Positions 35,936-47,534 of a stretch of 64,000 nt of DNA are shown one piece after another. The notes below the pieces were generated by a model, which was not told the origin of the DNA, did no database searches, and saw nothing but the letters and a program-made list of their open reading frames with translations. The stretch is from Inia geoffrensis (taxonomy: Eukaryota; Chordata; Mammalia; Artiodactyla; Iniidae), in assembly GCA_036417435.1 (NCBI GenBank), contig CM070901.1, positions 5,058,001 through 5,122,000 on the forward strand. The letters are read 5' to 3'. Position numbers and translations under genes: made by a program. How positions within the stretch are numbered: the first letter of the stretch is position 1; the number at the start of each line of letters is the position of its first letter.

Positions 35936-36700
35936 CTGCAGGATAAACGTTCAGAGAAGCTGCTGAGCCAAAGCCCCTCAACCATAGAGTATGTGCCTGA
36001 CCAGAGGCTGCCCACTGTGCTGGCACCAGTTAACAAGGTGCTGGGCCTCCCTCAAGGAGCTGGCAAGGATCTGGTAAGGGAGGCTTCCACGAACATGAGT
36101 AATAGTAACAATGGAGTCACTCCTATAATATCGATCAATGCTTTTAATAAAGATTGGATGAACAAGGAACTTCTGGATAACCTTGATCTAACATGGACAT
36201 TTTAACTAGACTCCAATTCCTCAAATATTCCAATTGTTTGAATGTTAAGCAAGGAGAAAAAATGATATATTTTTCCAGAGAATTGCTGTAAAGTCAGCAG
36301 GATCTTCATAGCCAACCCTAAATTCTTCCCTTAAAACTCAAAGTAAAGGTAAATGGTTGCTTCTTAACACTCAGTGAGACAATAAAATAGTGATTTGTAT
36401 TTGAATGGATTTAGCTGGGTCATTTTGTTAGGGACAAGAATAAAAACAATAAAACATGAATGATTTAGTACTTTATAAAACATTTTAATATTAAATATAA
36501 AAAAAGTCCCTATCAGAACTATTCCTCTGGTTTTACATACATATGCCCTGTTAAAACTATATATGTATATATTTATTGTGTGTGTGTTAACATAACTGGA
36601 ATTGTGCTGCACTCATCCTTCTGCAACTTGCTTTTTGAACTCCCTTGCACGGTCTATCCATGTTAAATTTACAATCCAGAGTTGTAAAAGTTATAAATTA
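35936..36700. other. Intron 4 start, nothing recognised
   Basis: It includes the acceptor of exon 5 and unique intron. The 146-codon + frame at 35765-36205 runs antisense across exon 5 and is a shadow. Confidence 0.6.
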
Positions 36701-36714
36701 AATCATGGTATTTC

Positions 36715-37220
36715 TTTACTTTAAAACCATTCAATGGCTTCCCTTTTTACACAGAATAAAATTTAAAATCCTTAAGCTGACTGGCCCTTTATTATCTGGC
36801 CCTAATCCCATCTCTGCATTCCTGTCCCTAGAATGTTTTCTACCCCAGGGCCTTTATAACATTGTTCCCTCTCCAGAAAACCCTTCTCCAAGACTGTGCT
36901 TGGATAACTCTAAGCTTTCAGGCTCCATCTCTTATTACGTTCTCTTTTCCTCATGGTCAGGTCTAAGTAAGATCCTTTTTTCTCTCATATACCCAATTCT
37001 TTCCTTTCATTGTCTTACAATGATTGCTATTATGTACTTACTTTTATAGTTATCTTTTAAAATTTATTTACATATATAGCTTTCATTTGTTGATGTATTT
37101 GATAGCTTTCTCCCTGAACAGACTGTAAGCTTCACAAAAGCAGGGACTGTTTTTTTATTCTCCACTCCAGGACAGAGCAACACCTGAGTAGTAGGCCTTC
37201 AATCAATGTCTGAATGAGAT
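36715..37220 (+). repeat. L2 LINE 3' part
   Basis: The L2 order is readable: tcaatggcttccctttttac, taaaatccttaagctgactg, cccagggcctttataacatt, ccctctccagaaaacccttc, gactgtaagcttcacaaaag and cagggactg, with a short tail near 37215. Confidence 0.8.
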
Positions 37221-38385
37221 TCAGATAGTTCTAATCAACAATTTAGATGATAATCCTAGCTTAGCAGATAAACTAGAGAATTGATGAATTCTTAATAAGC
37301 AGATAATGAGAATATGATGTGATCGCTTATTTTGTAATTTTAATAAAAACCTGAATGGGGCCCTATGTCAGATCGTAAGCACAACATAAATTCTGTTGCT
37401 CAACAATATAATACTTTTGTCACATTTGACCCCTGGGGTCTTTGTCAGCCATCTGAAGAAGAAACTTAGAGTCAAAAAGGAAGCTAAAAGCACATGTCAG
37501 ATCAAGGTCCCACAATCCTTGGTAGTGACCCTCCCCCAGAACCCTCAGTCTTTTATGCCTGAATGTCTACTTTTTAAGTGCTTCTATTTCATACTTATGG
37601 ATCTACAAATATTCACTAAATAATGGTTGTCACAAAGCCATTATAAAAACTTGTGCTACAGTCGATTTACTAAAGGAAGTTCTGACTATTTTCAATTTTC
37701 TTCTCATTCTAAGTTTGAAGACTCATACACAGGCCAGGTTAGGAAGTAATTTAGAACCTTCATAAGTCCTTTCTGGCTTTCTGGCTCATGCATTGTCTTA
37801 TTCTTATCCTGAACATTAGGAAGGTTCTGATTTATAGTCTTACCAGTCTTGTCCCCACCACTGGGGCCCTGTGGGGCTGTGCTGTACCCTTTAACCATGT
37901 ATATAAATAGATTCCTCCAATCAAGGCTACATTCAATAGATTTAACAAGTTTTCCTGTAAAACTCTGTACAAAGAAACAATATGATGCTGAGTCAAGACC
38001 CCAGGGTTCTTAAATTATGTTTTTTTTTAAAAAAAAAACCAATCTTTTCTGGGTAACAGGAAAACTTTCAAGATAGGCATTTAAAGTGACTAACCCTTCT
38101 TGTAATTAATTACTCTTGAAATGAGGACCCTGGGCAATTCCAGCAGTGGATTCTTGCCATCGTGCTCAGTGGCAGTGGTCTCGTGATCCAAAGGAATGGT
38201 CTCCTTTTCTTAGATAGGGAGTAGCTTGTAGCATTAAATCTTCTCTTTCTATATAACTGTGAGAATTGGGTACAAAGACATTCTGAGTTTTCTCTTTAGG
38301 TAAAATCACTGTCCATCCAGCGACCCAAGAAACAGAAGTAGAACTGTCCTAAATCAGTGTCCCTTTCTCAATCCCCACATCATCT
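37221..38385. other. Intron 4, nothing recognised
   Basis: No coding features and no repeat I can name, apart from a short homopolymer (T8/A10) near 38020-38040. Confidence 0.55.
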
Positions 38386-38389
38386 CTAC

Positions 38390-38790
38390 CTCCTAAAGTG
38401 CTCTCACGGCCATCCATCCCCTCATCTACACCCTCACCACTATGGTCTTTGTTCTGGCCAGTTGGCTTATCTCTTATTTAAACTATTGCAGAACTCTTAG
38501 CGGATTCCTTGCCTTTAGCCTTATCTCTCTCAATCACCTTCCACTAAAGTGCCAGAGAGCTCTTTTTAAATTAACAGGTCAGATTCTGTCACTTCTCTGC
38601 CCTGTGGTTTGCAGGGCACACAAACAGCATTATGACCCAGCTTCAGTCACATCTTGCTCCGCAGCCCCATCTCTCCACCCTCAGCCCTGCGTAGTCCAGC
38701 ATTTTAAGCAACCACTCCAAGTTCCACAATTGGACATGCTCTCTTCCATGTGTGCCTGCTGCCCTTTCTTCTTTCCCTCTTCTTTCTCTT
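38390..38790 (+). repeat. L2 LINE fragment (upstream half)
   Basis: It contains taaactattgcagaactctt, ttaacaggtcagattctgtc, acttctctgccctgtggttt and then ctctccaccctcagccctgc, in L2 order. It probably continues after the MIR at 39100-39330. Confidence 0.7.
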
Positions 38791-38869
38791 CCTCTCTTCT
38801 ATCCTTAGATAAGTAAAGAGCTGCTACGTGCTGGCCATAGGGTCTAGAATGGCCAATCTCCTAATCTTA

Positions 38870-39065
38870 GTATCTAGTTGACATTTATCGAGTGCTGCCT
38901 ATGGTCTAGGCTGAGCTAGGAGCTCCTTCTATATTGCTGGAATTGTCTCCACAACAACACTATGAGGTGGATATTATCATCATCATCTCTGCTTTCTCTG
39001 TCAATGAGGGGGCACTGAGGCTCAGAGTGGTAACATGGTCAAAGTCACACAGCTGGTGGGTACAA
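38870..39065 (-). repeat. MIR SINE
   Basis: Antisense MIR: atttatcgagtgctgcctat, caacaacactatgaggtgga, gcactgaggctcagagtggt and caaagtcacacagctggtgg. Confidence 0.85.
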
Positions 39066-39099
39066 TTCTGGGATATGCTTAGTGATCTTTCAAGTTTTC

Positions 39100-39330
39100 T
39101 AAAATGGTGCCTCCTTGGTCAAGCCATCCCTGAACAACTTCTCTCCTTAATCCCTTTTACAGAATTTATTAGAGCTTCTTATTGTACCCAAAATTGTACT
39201 GTACACATTTTTTTCACACTGTATCCCAGATGGAATTTAAACTCCTTGGAAGGAGGAGCCATGCCTTTCTGATTGCCAGATTCCTCATATGAGGAATCAT
39301 GGCACTGAAATCCATGTGGCTTGAATGTAT
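39100..39330 (+). repeat. L2 LINE 3' end (downstream half)
   Basis: Reads gtgcctccttggtcaagcca, tcccttttacagaatttatt, attgtacccaaaattgtact and ttaaactccttggaaggagg, as in the L2 3' end. It follows the fragment at 38390-38790 in the same orientation, so the MIR either inserted into it or marks a separate copy. Confidence 0.7.
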
Positions 39331-39335
39331 GGAAC

Positions 39336-39490
39336 ACATGCTGGTCTTTTTTTTTAATAGATCGTTGTTGGAGTATAATTGCTTCACAATACCATGTTAG
39401 TTTCTGTGCCCTAAAGGCTTTGTACTGGAGCCAGGCAGTTAAGAGAAGCTGCCTGAAAAAAGACCAGGACTGGCTTTGCTGTGCAACATA
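39336..39490 (-). mobile_element. L1 tail insertion carrying an inverted copy of the flank
   Basis: Near-identical 17-bp strings (acatgctggtcttttttt at 39336 and acatactggtcttttttt at 39486) border the insert. The insert is a short antisense L1 tail (aatagatcgttgttggagta to about 39407), then a 67-bp inverted copy of the downstream flank (39401-39467), then a 23-base spacer. It reads as an aberrant target-primed event. Confidence 0.7.
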
Positions 39491-39557
39491 CTGGTCTTTT
39501 TTTAGGCAGCTCCTCTTAACTGCCTGGCTCCATTACAAAGCCTTTAAGGCACAGAAA
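39401..39557. repeat. 67-bp inverted repeat with 23-base loop
   Basis: The left arm 39401-39467 and right arm 39491-39557 are reverse complements with 4 mismatches in 67 (94%). The spacer is gactggctttgctgtgcaac plus three bases. A transcript on either strand could form one long hairpin. The arms carry no known repeat apart from a few bases of L1 overlap at the left edge. Confidence 0.92.
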
Positions 39558-39595
39558 CCATCTCTCATACACAATTTCCACCTCCTGGTGTAGAG

Positions 39596-39775
39596 CTTGG
39601 TGTGTAGTAATACATAGTTGCCTTTTCTTTGAGTACCTAATATGTGCCAGGCTCTATTTTTATAATTTTACCCCTCACAACAACACTACAAGTAGTTTTT
39701 TTTGTTTATCCTTCATTTGCGGATGAGAAATTTAAGAATTAAGAGGTAACTCACCCTAGTTTACTTGGTTAACAA
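39596..39775 (-). repeat. MIR SINE
   Basis: Antisense MIR: gagtacctaatatgtgccag, cctcacaacaacactacaag, ttgcggatgagaaatttaag and ggttaacaaatggtgga. Confidence 0.75.
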
Positions 39776-40348
39776 ATGGTGGACTTGTCCTGCTCCCAAG
39801 CTGTCTGCTCCATGCCCTGCTTAGGGACTGAGGTCCTGCCCAGAGTGCTGATTGAGTGTTGAGTGTCGGTTGATGACAAGAATGTGGAATAACATGTTTT
39901 GGAAAAAATTCAGTATTACAGGGGGCCTGTTGATTCAAGTGTTACATACTGTTTCCTACTGACCAGAGCCAATGACCAAAGGATAAAAATATACCCTATT
40001 CGTTATCTGGAAGTGGGAAGACACATGAGATACATAGATTTCTGAGCCACAGAAGAATTCCAAACTTCCTTTTATACTTGTATGTTTGCGCTGTTTTTAC
40101 CTACAAAATGCATTTAACCAAAGCGTGTTACATGTGCCTCAGGCAATGAGATGTCTTTCCATCAGAAGCTGCTACTGACAGGACTGACCCTTGTCTCCAT
40201 GCCTCCTCCCTGGCCACAAGGTCATCCTTTCCTCAGACAGTAATGTGAGTGGGGAGGAGGGAGCGGATGACCAGCAAGCTTGCAACAGCTAGATTTTAAA
40301 TAATCATAAATTTATCAGTGTTTTCCAATGGATCAAGAAAGAAGAGAG

Positions 40349-40560
40349 GGGCTTCCCTGGTGGCGCAGTGGTTGAGAGTACGCCTGCAGATGCAGGGGAC
40401 GTGGGTTCGTGCCCCGGTCTGGGAGGATCCCACATGTCGCGGAGTGGCTGGGCCTGTGAGCCATGGCCGCTGAGCCTGCGCGTCTGGAGCTTGTGCTCTG
40501 CAACGGGAGAGGCCACAACAGTGAGAGGCCTGCGTACCGCAAAAAAAAAAAAAAAAAAAA
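40349..40560 (+). mobile_element. CHR-type SINE
   Basis: A complete tRNA-derived SINE: the head cttccctggtggcgcagtgg carries the pol III A-box, gggttcgtgccccggtctgg covers the B-box region, and it ends ggcctgcgtaccgc plus poly(A). A perfect 14-bp target duplication aagaaagaagagag lies at 40335-40348 and 40561-40574. Confidence 0.96.
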
Positions 40561-40574
40561 AAGAAAGAAGAGAG

Positions 40575-41261
40575 ATGAAATGCTCTTTCATTTCTAGCAA
40601 TAAAATCCTAGTAAGAATTAGGTTAAAATATGTCAAGCAGGTTCATTACCAAAATTAACATCAATATTTATGGGTGGCCTGTTGATCCAACTATCACATA
40701 CTGTTTCCTCCTGATTCTGCTATCACCTCTACACTCAAGTCTAATTACTTTTTAAGTGTAATTTTTAGTTATGGTTTATGTGTGTGTAACTTGTATTGTC
40801 TTTTACATTATAAAGAGCTAGGAGAATACACCCATTTCTGGAATATCATTCTACGCCCTTTATGGGGACCATTATGATCACACTGACTGACTCCATGAAT
40901 TATAATACAAGCCCTTAGGATTTTAATAGTGTTTCATGGGTTTTAATATATTCTAGGCATCAAGGAAAACATCTTGGAGGAAAAGGAAGCATCTTCCAGT
41001 GAAGTTTACTCCATGAAGACCATGCTGAAATCGACACTTCCACTGACTTTTTTTTCCTCTGTTTCTTCCAGAAGATTCTGATGATTGGGCAGCTTGGTAA
41101 CCTACTTCAGACAATGTATAGTGTAGCAGTAGATATGTTTGAGCACTGAAGAATACAATTAAATTAAACAATGATAACTAGAAGAAAGAGTTGGTTTTAA
41201 ACCTTTAGAAAGAAGAATTTTTAGTTTCTATTTGCTATAAGCGATTTGTTTCTATTCTAAG
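40575..41261. other. Intron 4 near exon 4, nothing recognised
   Basis: Unique-looking intron without coding features. Confidence 0.55.
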
Positions 41262-41283
41262 CAAAAAAAAAAAAAAAAAAAAA
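41262..41283. repeat. Poly(A) tract near exon 4 donor
   Basis: About 22 consecutive A on the + strand, which is a U-run in CRB1 pre-mRNA starting roughly 25 bases after the exon 4 5' splice site. No SINE body is attached. Confidence 0.9.
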
Positions 41284-41308
41284 TGGTGGAAGATATTTTG
41301 TCACTTAC

Positions 41309-41448
41309 CAGGCCGGCAGTGACAAGTGTAATTGTCAGCACTGTCCTCACATGTAGCATTATTGTGACAGGGTTTTGACCAACATGGAGGCATCAAGGTC
41401 TCACAATGTGTCCCTGTGAATCCACTACCCATGCAGTTACAGCTGTAC
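41309..41448 (-). CDS. CRB1: CRB1 exon 4 (EGF-like repeats)
   Basis: This is a 140-bp internal exon, too short to stand out as an ORF and found by following the reading frame from exon 3. The acceptor reads ttttactctccag|g and the donor cctg|gtaagt is close to consensus. Length and phase match human exon 4 (c.849-988) as I recall it. The first base completes the Arg codon split with exon 3 and the last G opens a Gly codon finished in exon 5. The translation begins [18 protein letters not shown] and ends [10 protein letters not shown]. It finishes the EGF repeat begun in exon 3 and holds most of another (CWSKPC, ATC, YTC, HC). The O-glucosylation motif CWSKPC is kept. There are no stops. A 22-base poly(A) on the + strand lies in the intron just past the donor. 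Confidence 0.94.
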
Positions 41449-44052
41449 CTGGAGAGTAAAATGAAATTGTCACATCAACTCTTGGTCATATTAAGATCAA
41501 ATATTGTTATCCTGTCTCTTCACTTGTCCATCAACCCCAGACCCATGGCATGGTTTTAATACTTATCAAAAACCTTGAGTAATCATCTCTATAAGCCTGA
41601 AAGCATTATGTGCTTCCATATTAATAGCTTTTTATCTTTAAAATTTTACAGTACAGTTTTCAATCAAAATTATTCAGAAACCATGATTGTATACTTCAAT
41701 TTCCTCACCCATAAATTGAAGGTAATAGTACCTTTGTGACAGAGTTGTTAACGTAATTAAATGTGCATATAAAGAATGGACACAGCATGCCAAAGGGCAG
41801 AAAATACTGAATAAAACTACTGAATAGTACCAAATAAAGTTGTTAATATTGTGAAGCAGTAGAGATTGATTTATATCATCAAGGCCCTTTTTTATATAGA
41901 GAGCCCAGAAAAGAGGTCCCTTATGAAAAATGAAACAATAAATTATGAAAAAAATAGGAAAAATTCTCATTATATAAATTTTGACTTATGTTTTCTTATT
42001 TTCAGAGTACAAGAATATTTTAGTCTTGCTATTTGTAATCATTCACTGATTAAGTGGGATTGTCTGACAGACCTAAAATACAAATCTGTTGGGGAGAACT
42101 GTTCACTTTATCATAATAGGCTTTCAATTTAGACGGTCTCTCCTCGAGGATCTAGTATCACAAAAACATGGGCTTACACACTCAACTTAGATAAAATGAG
42201 TGTCTAGGGGGAGGGATACCTAGTATTGTATAAAGAGTAACAGTCCTGTTCACCACGGCTGTATGTCTATTTACCACCAACACAGATATTAAGATTTCAC
42301 TAAGGAAACTTAAATATTAGCAAATATAAGTGACTATAATTTTTACACATAATTTTGCCAGCTAGAAATCCTCTATTCACTATTCCATTTACTTAATTAA
42401 AAATACCTACTACAAATCTACTATGTGTAAGATACTGGAGACAAAAGCCCTGTGGTCACGGCTGGCTAGTGGACCTCACGTCACGGAATCAGTCTCCATT
42501 TGAATCTTCCTTTGTCTGCAAGAACCTTTCATGGGGTACAGTTTCTGACTTTCCCACGCTCCTCATAGCAAATGTGTTAATTTTTTGCTGTGGGAAAATA
42601 AAGTCAGGCTGTAATTGTTGACCTTGCAATGATCTCAAAAATTAAGTCATAAGAGAGATGTGGATACAATAGAAAAAGTATTCATGGCACGCATTCAGGT
42701 GAAGAGAGGAAAGCTGGCAGGTTTAGCCTTGCTCTGTTTGCATTTCCATAGGCATTACAAGCATTGTGTGCCTTCTGTTCTGATGCTTTCTGGAAACAGT
42801 GAAGCATGGCTGGGAGAGCATCCTCCTTTTGTCTGGAGCGCTTGTGTGAAAACTGCCTTTCTGATCTATGTGTTGCCCAGTTACCTGTCTCCAGGCCTGA
42901 GGATTCATGCCACTGGAGAATCATTTGGGTGTAACTGAAAGTCATAGGCAAGACGTGGAGAATGGTTATAGTTTACAAAAAAAATATTCTCACTTTGCTC
43001 TATTTAAAATCACATTATTTTCCTGGGTATATATGAAGCACACATGCCTTTTATTGCTGCCCTTTTGAGTCTGATTCACTTTAAAATTCAGATTTGGGAT
43101 ATATTATATCTTATTTATTAAATAAAGGAAAGTTCAATTCTAGGCCTCCTTTTTCAAAGAATTAACTGCGTGAATTTGTGGGGGGATGGGGGGGTCACCA
43201 AACTTCCCTGAACTTTAGACTCCTTATGGTAAAGGGGGAGCTTTAGTGCCCATCTTGCCATCCACTGAGCCACTGAAGGATCTGTCAAGGCAATATTAAA
43301 TGCTAATGCTGTTAAAACTTAAGTGTTTAATAACTCGATGCTTGTGGCTTAAGTAAGTATTAGAAAGTTCTTTCAAAAATATTGATATGAATTCAACTAC
43401 CATTACCCAAATTTATTATATGCATCATATTAAGGTGTAATTTATTGTTTTATTTTTGTTTTTGTTTTTACTGAAAAGCCAATGATAGACTCTAATTCGG
43501 AACAGAATTACATGGCTACTTCTCATCATTCTGCTGTCTTCAAAGTATTCACCCAATTCTCCAAACACCTAGAAATTCAAGATATAATTAACTTAATATC
43601 AACACCCTTTCCAACACTGTTTATATAAAATTCCTAAAGGATTTACTTTTCACCACTTGATTTATATGCTTGTTATTTTATAAATACAATCTTATATTCA
43701 CATATAGAATAATCTCTAGCTTTGTTTTTGCATCTACAAAAGATATGGAAGGTAGATTCCATTTGTTTCATGGATTTGGAAGGCTGGCACTTTTCTGTAA
43801 CAGAGCCAGTTCAAAACTATTACAAGAATGACTTGGAAAATACTCCCTCTTGAGACAGATGGTGTCCAAAGGTTGCATTATTTTAATAAAATGTGAATGT
43901 CACAACTTTTTTATACTTAAAGTATAAAAAGCAATCTGCACATTTTAAGCCAAGGATGTGAGATCTCCAAATCCACCAGAATGACTGGTGCAATAGCTTC
44001 TGGTCAGTGAGTTCGCTCCAAGCCAATGACCCAAATGTAGGAGAAAATGTAC
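41449..44052. other. Intron 3, complete, no repeat recognised
   Basis: 2,604 bp between exons 3 and 4. I recognise no SINE, LINE or gene in it. The short frames at 41674-42132 and 42660-42951 show no product. The stretch at 42400-42460 may be a very old repeat piece, since tactacaaatctactatgtg recalls MIR/L2 tails. Confidence 0.6.
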
Positions 44053-44248
44053 CTGTTGGCTCCATCCACGCACAGCCCTCCATGGAGACACGGCTCACTG
44101 GCACACTCATCAGTGCTGAGCTCACAGCTAGCACCCAGGAAGCCGGGGGCACAGTCACAGAAATGGGCCTCCACAGCATCCTGACAGGTTGCACCAGTGA
44201 GGCAGGGCTGGGACCGACATTCATCAACTTCCAATTCACAGTTTACAC
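44053..44248 (-). CDS. CRB1: CRB1 exon 3 (EGF-like repeats)
   Basis: This is a 196-bp internal exon. The acceptor AG (ct at 44249-44250) follows a pyrimidine-rich tract and the donor is GT (ac at 44051-44052, reading aacag|gtacat). Length and phase match human exon 3 (c.653-848) as I recall it: it starts at codon position 2 and ends after two bases of an Arg codon. The translation starts [10 protein letters not shown] and ends [12 protein letters not shown]. It supplies the last Cys of one EGF repeat, one complete calcium-binding EGF repeat (six Cys) and the first part of the next. Both repeats keep the DEC start, the CxSxPC O-glucosylation motif (CRSQPC, CASEPC) and an Asp in the hydroxylation motif ([12 protein letters not shown]). 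No stop or frameshift is present. It splices to exon 4 at 41448. The similarity to human CRB1 is specific and not just generic EGF, including APGFLG and the spacing of all cysteines. Confidence 0.95.
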
Positions 44249-44585
44249 CTTTTAAAAAAGCCGGCACAGAAAAGAAAGGCAAAGTTTTAGCAAAGCGTTA
44301 ATATTTTCGCTCTTTGGCAATGCTTTATTTAGCAAGGCTCTTGTGAAACGTGATGTTGCCCCAAATAATTTTCCTCCTTAATTGTAATTGATATTAACTT
44401 TCTGGCATGCTTGTGGGACGTTCACAAAGCAGAGCAGCTGTCACTTACAAAGAACTATTGCATACAACAGCTCGTTGCTTTTTGGTCCGAGGACATAAAT
44501 CATTCTTAGGACAAAGTAATTGTTTACTGTACTTCTGTTGGAAGCCTGAAGGGGACTGGCCAATGTCTTTAGATTATTTTTAATA
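44249..44585. other. Intron 2 end, nothing recognised
   Basis: It contains the acceptor tract of exon 3 (pyrimidine-rich in the gene sense) and otherwise unique intron. Confidence 0.6.
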
Positions 44586-44589
44586 GGAG

Positions 44590-44830
44590 TCATATTGAAC
44601 AGTGGGTAAAAGCTCAGACTCCAAAGCCAAACGGCCTGGGTTGGGATCTTGGCACAGCCTCTTTTAGCTGTGTGACCCTGGGAAAGTTCCTTAACCTTTC
44701 CTTACCTCAATTTCTTCACCTGAAAAATGGGACCAATAGTTCTAATTACCCCATAGGATAATTATTACAATTACAGTGTGTTCTAAAGTGTTTATGATAG
44801 TACCTGGTGTATACTAAGTGTTTGCTAGAG
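44590..44830 (+). repeat. MIR SINE, nearly complete
   Basis: Sense MIR in full order: agtgggtaaaagctcagact, ccaaacggcctgggttggga, agctgtgtgaccctgggaaa, caatttcttcacctgaaaaa, gtacctggtgtatactaagt, then tgtttgct. Confidence 0.92.
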
Positions 44831-46489
44831 AAAAAAAAAGTACTTGTTCTTTCCACAAAATTTATTGTACAAATATGATGTGCAATTCTTTCCTTAAGTG
44901 CCCCTTTTGCACAGAAATATTTACATTTTCTATAGTGTTGTAAAATGCTGCTTTTAAATAGAAAATCAATTTGTGACTTAAACTCGTTGTAATTAGTGGT
45001 ATTATTAGAAGCTACTTCATTTTAAGGTAACATTGCGTTTAAAAAAAATCTGTATTTACCCCCTTGCCCAAATAGTAGGTAAAGATTATTTTCTAAGCAA
45101 ACCAAGTTTAAGATTTACAAAAATGGTCACACTGAGATAGCAAACTACTGAATCTACTACTGAATCTGCCAAAACAGTATCTGATACACAATCAAATTTT
45201 CCCATAGGTTTTAAAAGACACAAAAGGGGGGCTACCTATATTTGCCAATCCTTATTCCTATGCCTATGACCCAGGGTAATAAATTATTAAAATGATATTG
45301 AGGAGTTTTCAAATAACTCAGGGGTTTTTAGTAGTTTGATTGATGCTGTGCCCTCTTTCCTGATAGAAAATACAATAGGATATTCTAACACCACCTGCCA
45401 TTTACAACTGTGACTAGATTCTACAAATGCGGAAGTGAAAAGAGACGCCAGCATATTAAATGTGATTGTTCTCTGAGAGGAAAAAGAACTTAAATTTTAT
45501 GTCACTAAAGATGGAAAGTTGTGGAATAGTATTTGTTGCAGGTAAATGGCCTGCCATTTGAGGCTATTTCTCAGCTGGTCTGTGAATGAGATTTTCCGTA
45601 TCTGTTTTCATTGGTATCAGTAAGGTCAAGTGAAAGAGCACTGAACCGTCCAGTGGAGACCTGTGTTCTCATTCTGTCTCTGAAACAGCTTTTCAGCAAT
45701 GTTTTCGTATCTTTTTTTCTGCCATGTAAAATAATACAAAAACAGAAACTCTTTTTCAAATACTTTCTAAGAATATATGAAAGATAAAAATGATACATTA
45801 TTTTTTTTAAGTTTTATATAATTATTTTTAAACACATGTAGCAACTGAAACTATAATGTGTTGGCACTCCATTAAAATGACACTGATTGATCAGGACTAA
45901 GAGAGAACTCTGCTCACCCCAAAATGATCCATCCCTGTGGGCTCCTGTGGCGCTCTCTGCGCAGACGGCAACTGGCACTTAACACACAGCTACCATGTGC
46001 ACATGCAGGGTGAGGTGATGTCACATGTGTTCTCTTATTCCATCCCAACACATTTAAGATGCACTGACTTGCCTGTGTCCCATAGTAAATGACAGTGTCT
46101 CTGCCACTCCTGTCTCCTCCTGGTCTACCCACCTCTCCATAACACCTTCGGATTATGTCCTTTGGTATTTTAGTCATCTGTACTTGTTGAAAACTATTAA
46201 CATATAAAGCCAAACCAGTGGTTTAAAACTTGTTAACACTTTCCTAAATTTTATTTCATAATTCAAATAAAATTCATATATTCATCTGTTATACACCCAG
46301 GTTATTTCCTAATGCTTAAGAAATACATTATAAACCATTGTTTTAAATACTGCAGCTCCATTTATAACAATGTTGTTCAAATGCTTTAGCTTTAAAGTGA
46401 TCCTGATGCATGTATAAGAACGTGTTTCAATAACTTAAATACAATTTCAGTTCAAACAACTATTTACTTTGGATTTATTTGATTTGTTT
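44831..46489. other. Intron 2, nothing recognised
   Basis: AT-rich to balanced intron with no coding or repeat features that I can name. The 99-codon frame at 45914-46213 (-) is not recognisable. Confidence 0.55.
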
Positions 46490-46500
46490 GCATTACTCTT

Positions 46501-46713
46501 TTTTTTTTTTTTTTTTTTTGCGGTACGTGGGCCTCTCACTGTTGTGGACTCTCCTGTTGCAGAGCAACAGGCTCCGGACACACAGGCTCAGTGGCCATGG
46601 CTCATGGGCACAGCCGCTCCACGGCATGTGGGATCTTCCCAGACCGGGGCACGAACCCATGTCCCCTGCATCGGCAGGCGGACTCTCAACCACTGCACCA
46701 CCAGGGAAGCCCT
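46501..46713 (-). mobile_element. CHR-type SINE
   Basis: The + strand shows poly(T), gcggtacgtgggcctctcac ... ccaccagggaagccc, the reverse of a full CHR SINE. The target duplication is gcattactctt (46490-46500) and gtattactctt (46714-46724), with one mismatch. Open frames across it on both strands come from the SINE. Confidence 0.95.
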
Positions 46714-47534
46714 GTATTACTCTTAATATTACTTAACAATGTGATTCTTACTGCAGCTTTTCACTGCTACTGATATGGAAAAAAAAGTGATTTGGTCTAC
46801 GTCTGCATGATGCCAAAATGGCTGGGTGAAAATAAGTACAGTCAGTCATCCAGATGTTTTTGTATTTCCAGATGCTTGGCTTCATAGGTAAAACATCTGG
46901 AAAACTATGATTTTCAGTTTTCATTTGGATGTTTACTGTTACATGCATGCAGCCATTAAGTATAGACAGTTAATTGACCTTCAAAAACACACCTACACCG
47001 TGTGGTCCAGTCTATCTGGAAACATTCCTTTTATGACTAGTGTTACTATGTATGGCGCCATGTCATTACAACTCTAGGTAGCAACAGAAATTGAATGCAG
47101 TTACACTGAGTAGCATTTCTGTGGCTGATTGTCTAATAAATGGAAAATTCATAACTGTAAAATTCTTTCACAAAGTTCATCCAGGAACCCAACCAATCTG
47201 TTGGAATTGGTTTATAATTCTGTATGAAACAAAAGAAAATAAAAAGAGTTGGGGGGAAGAAAACACAAATAAGGGGAACTTTGAACCAAAAGAAAAATGT
47301 ACAGGGCAGGAAAAAAAAAATCCTCTGACTTTATTAGCTTTGGCGACTCACTATGACTAATGCTGTGCTAACATGCACAGTGACTTAGTCATCAATACAG
47401 GTGACTAAGATGTGAGATCATGAATTCCTGGTGGTCAGGGATAGTTCCACTCTGAGCTATGCAATTTTCATTAGCTGTCAAAATAAGTTCAGAAATTCCC
47501 TCACACCCAAATATTTTTAAAGATATCAGTTTCA

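Noticed and set aside
35765..36205. 146-codon + strand frame
   Set aside because: It runs antisense across CRB1 exon 5 and its splice acceptor, and its product resembles nothing. The minus strand carries the real exon.
40349..40450. Possible tRNA gene (A-box and B-box-like motifs)
   Set aside because: The motifs belong to the tRNA-derived head of a SINE. There is no cloverleaf fold, and a SINE body with poly(A) follows.
40304..40658. Frames of 69-110 codons across SINEs (also at 46.5, 47.5, 53.4 and 58.3 kb)
   Set aside because: They recur in every CHR SINE copy and derive from the repeat, not from a gene.
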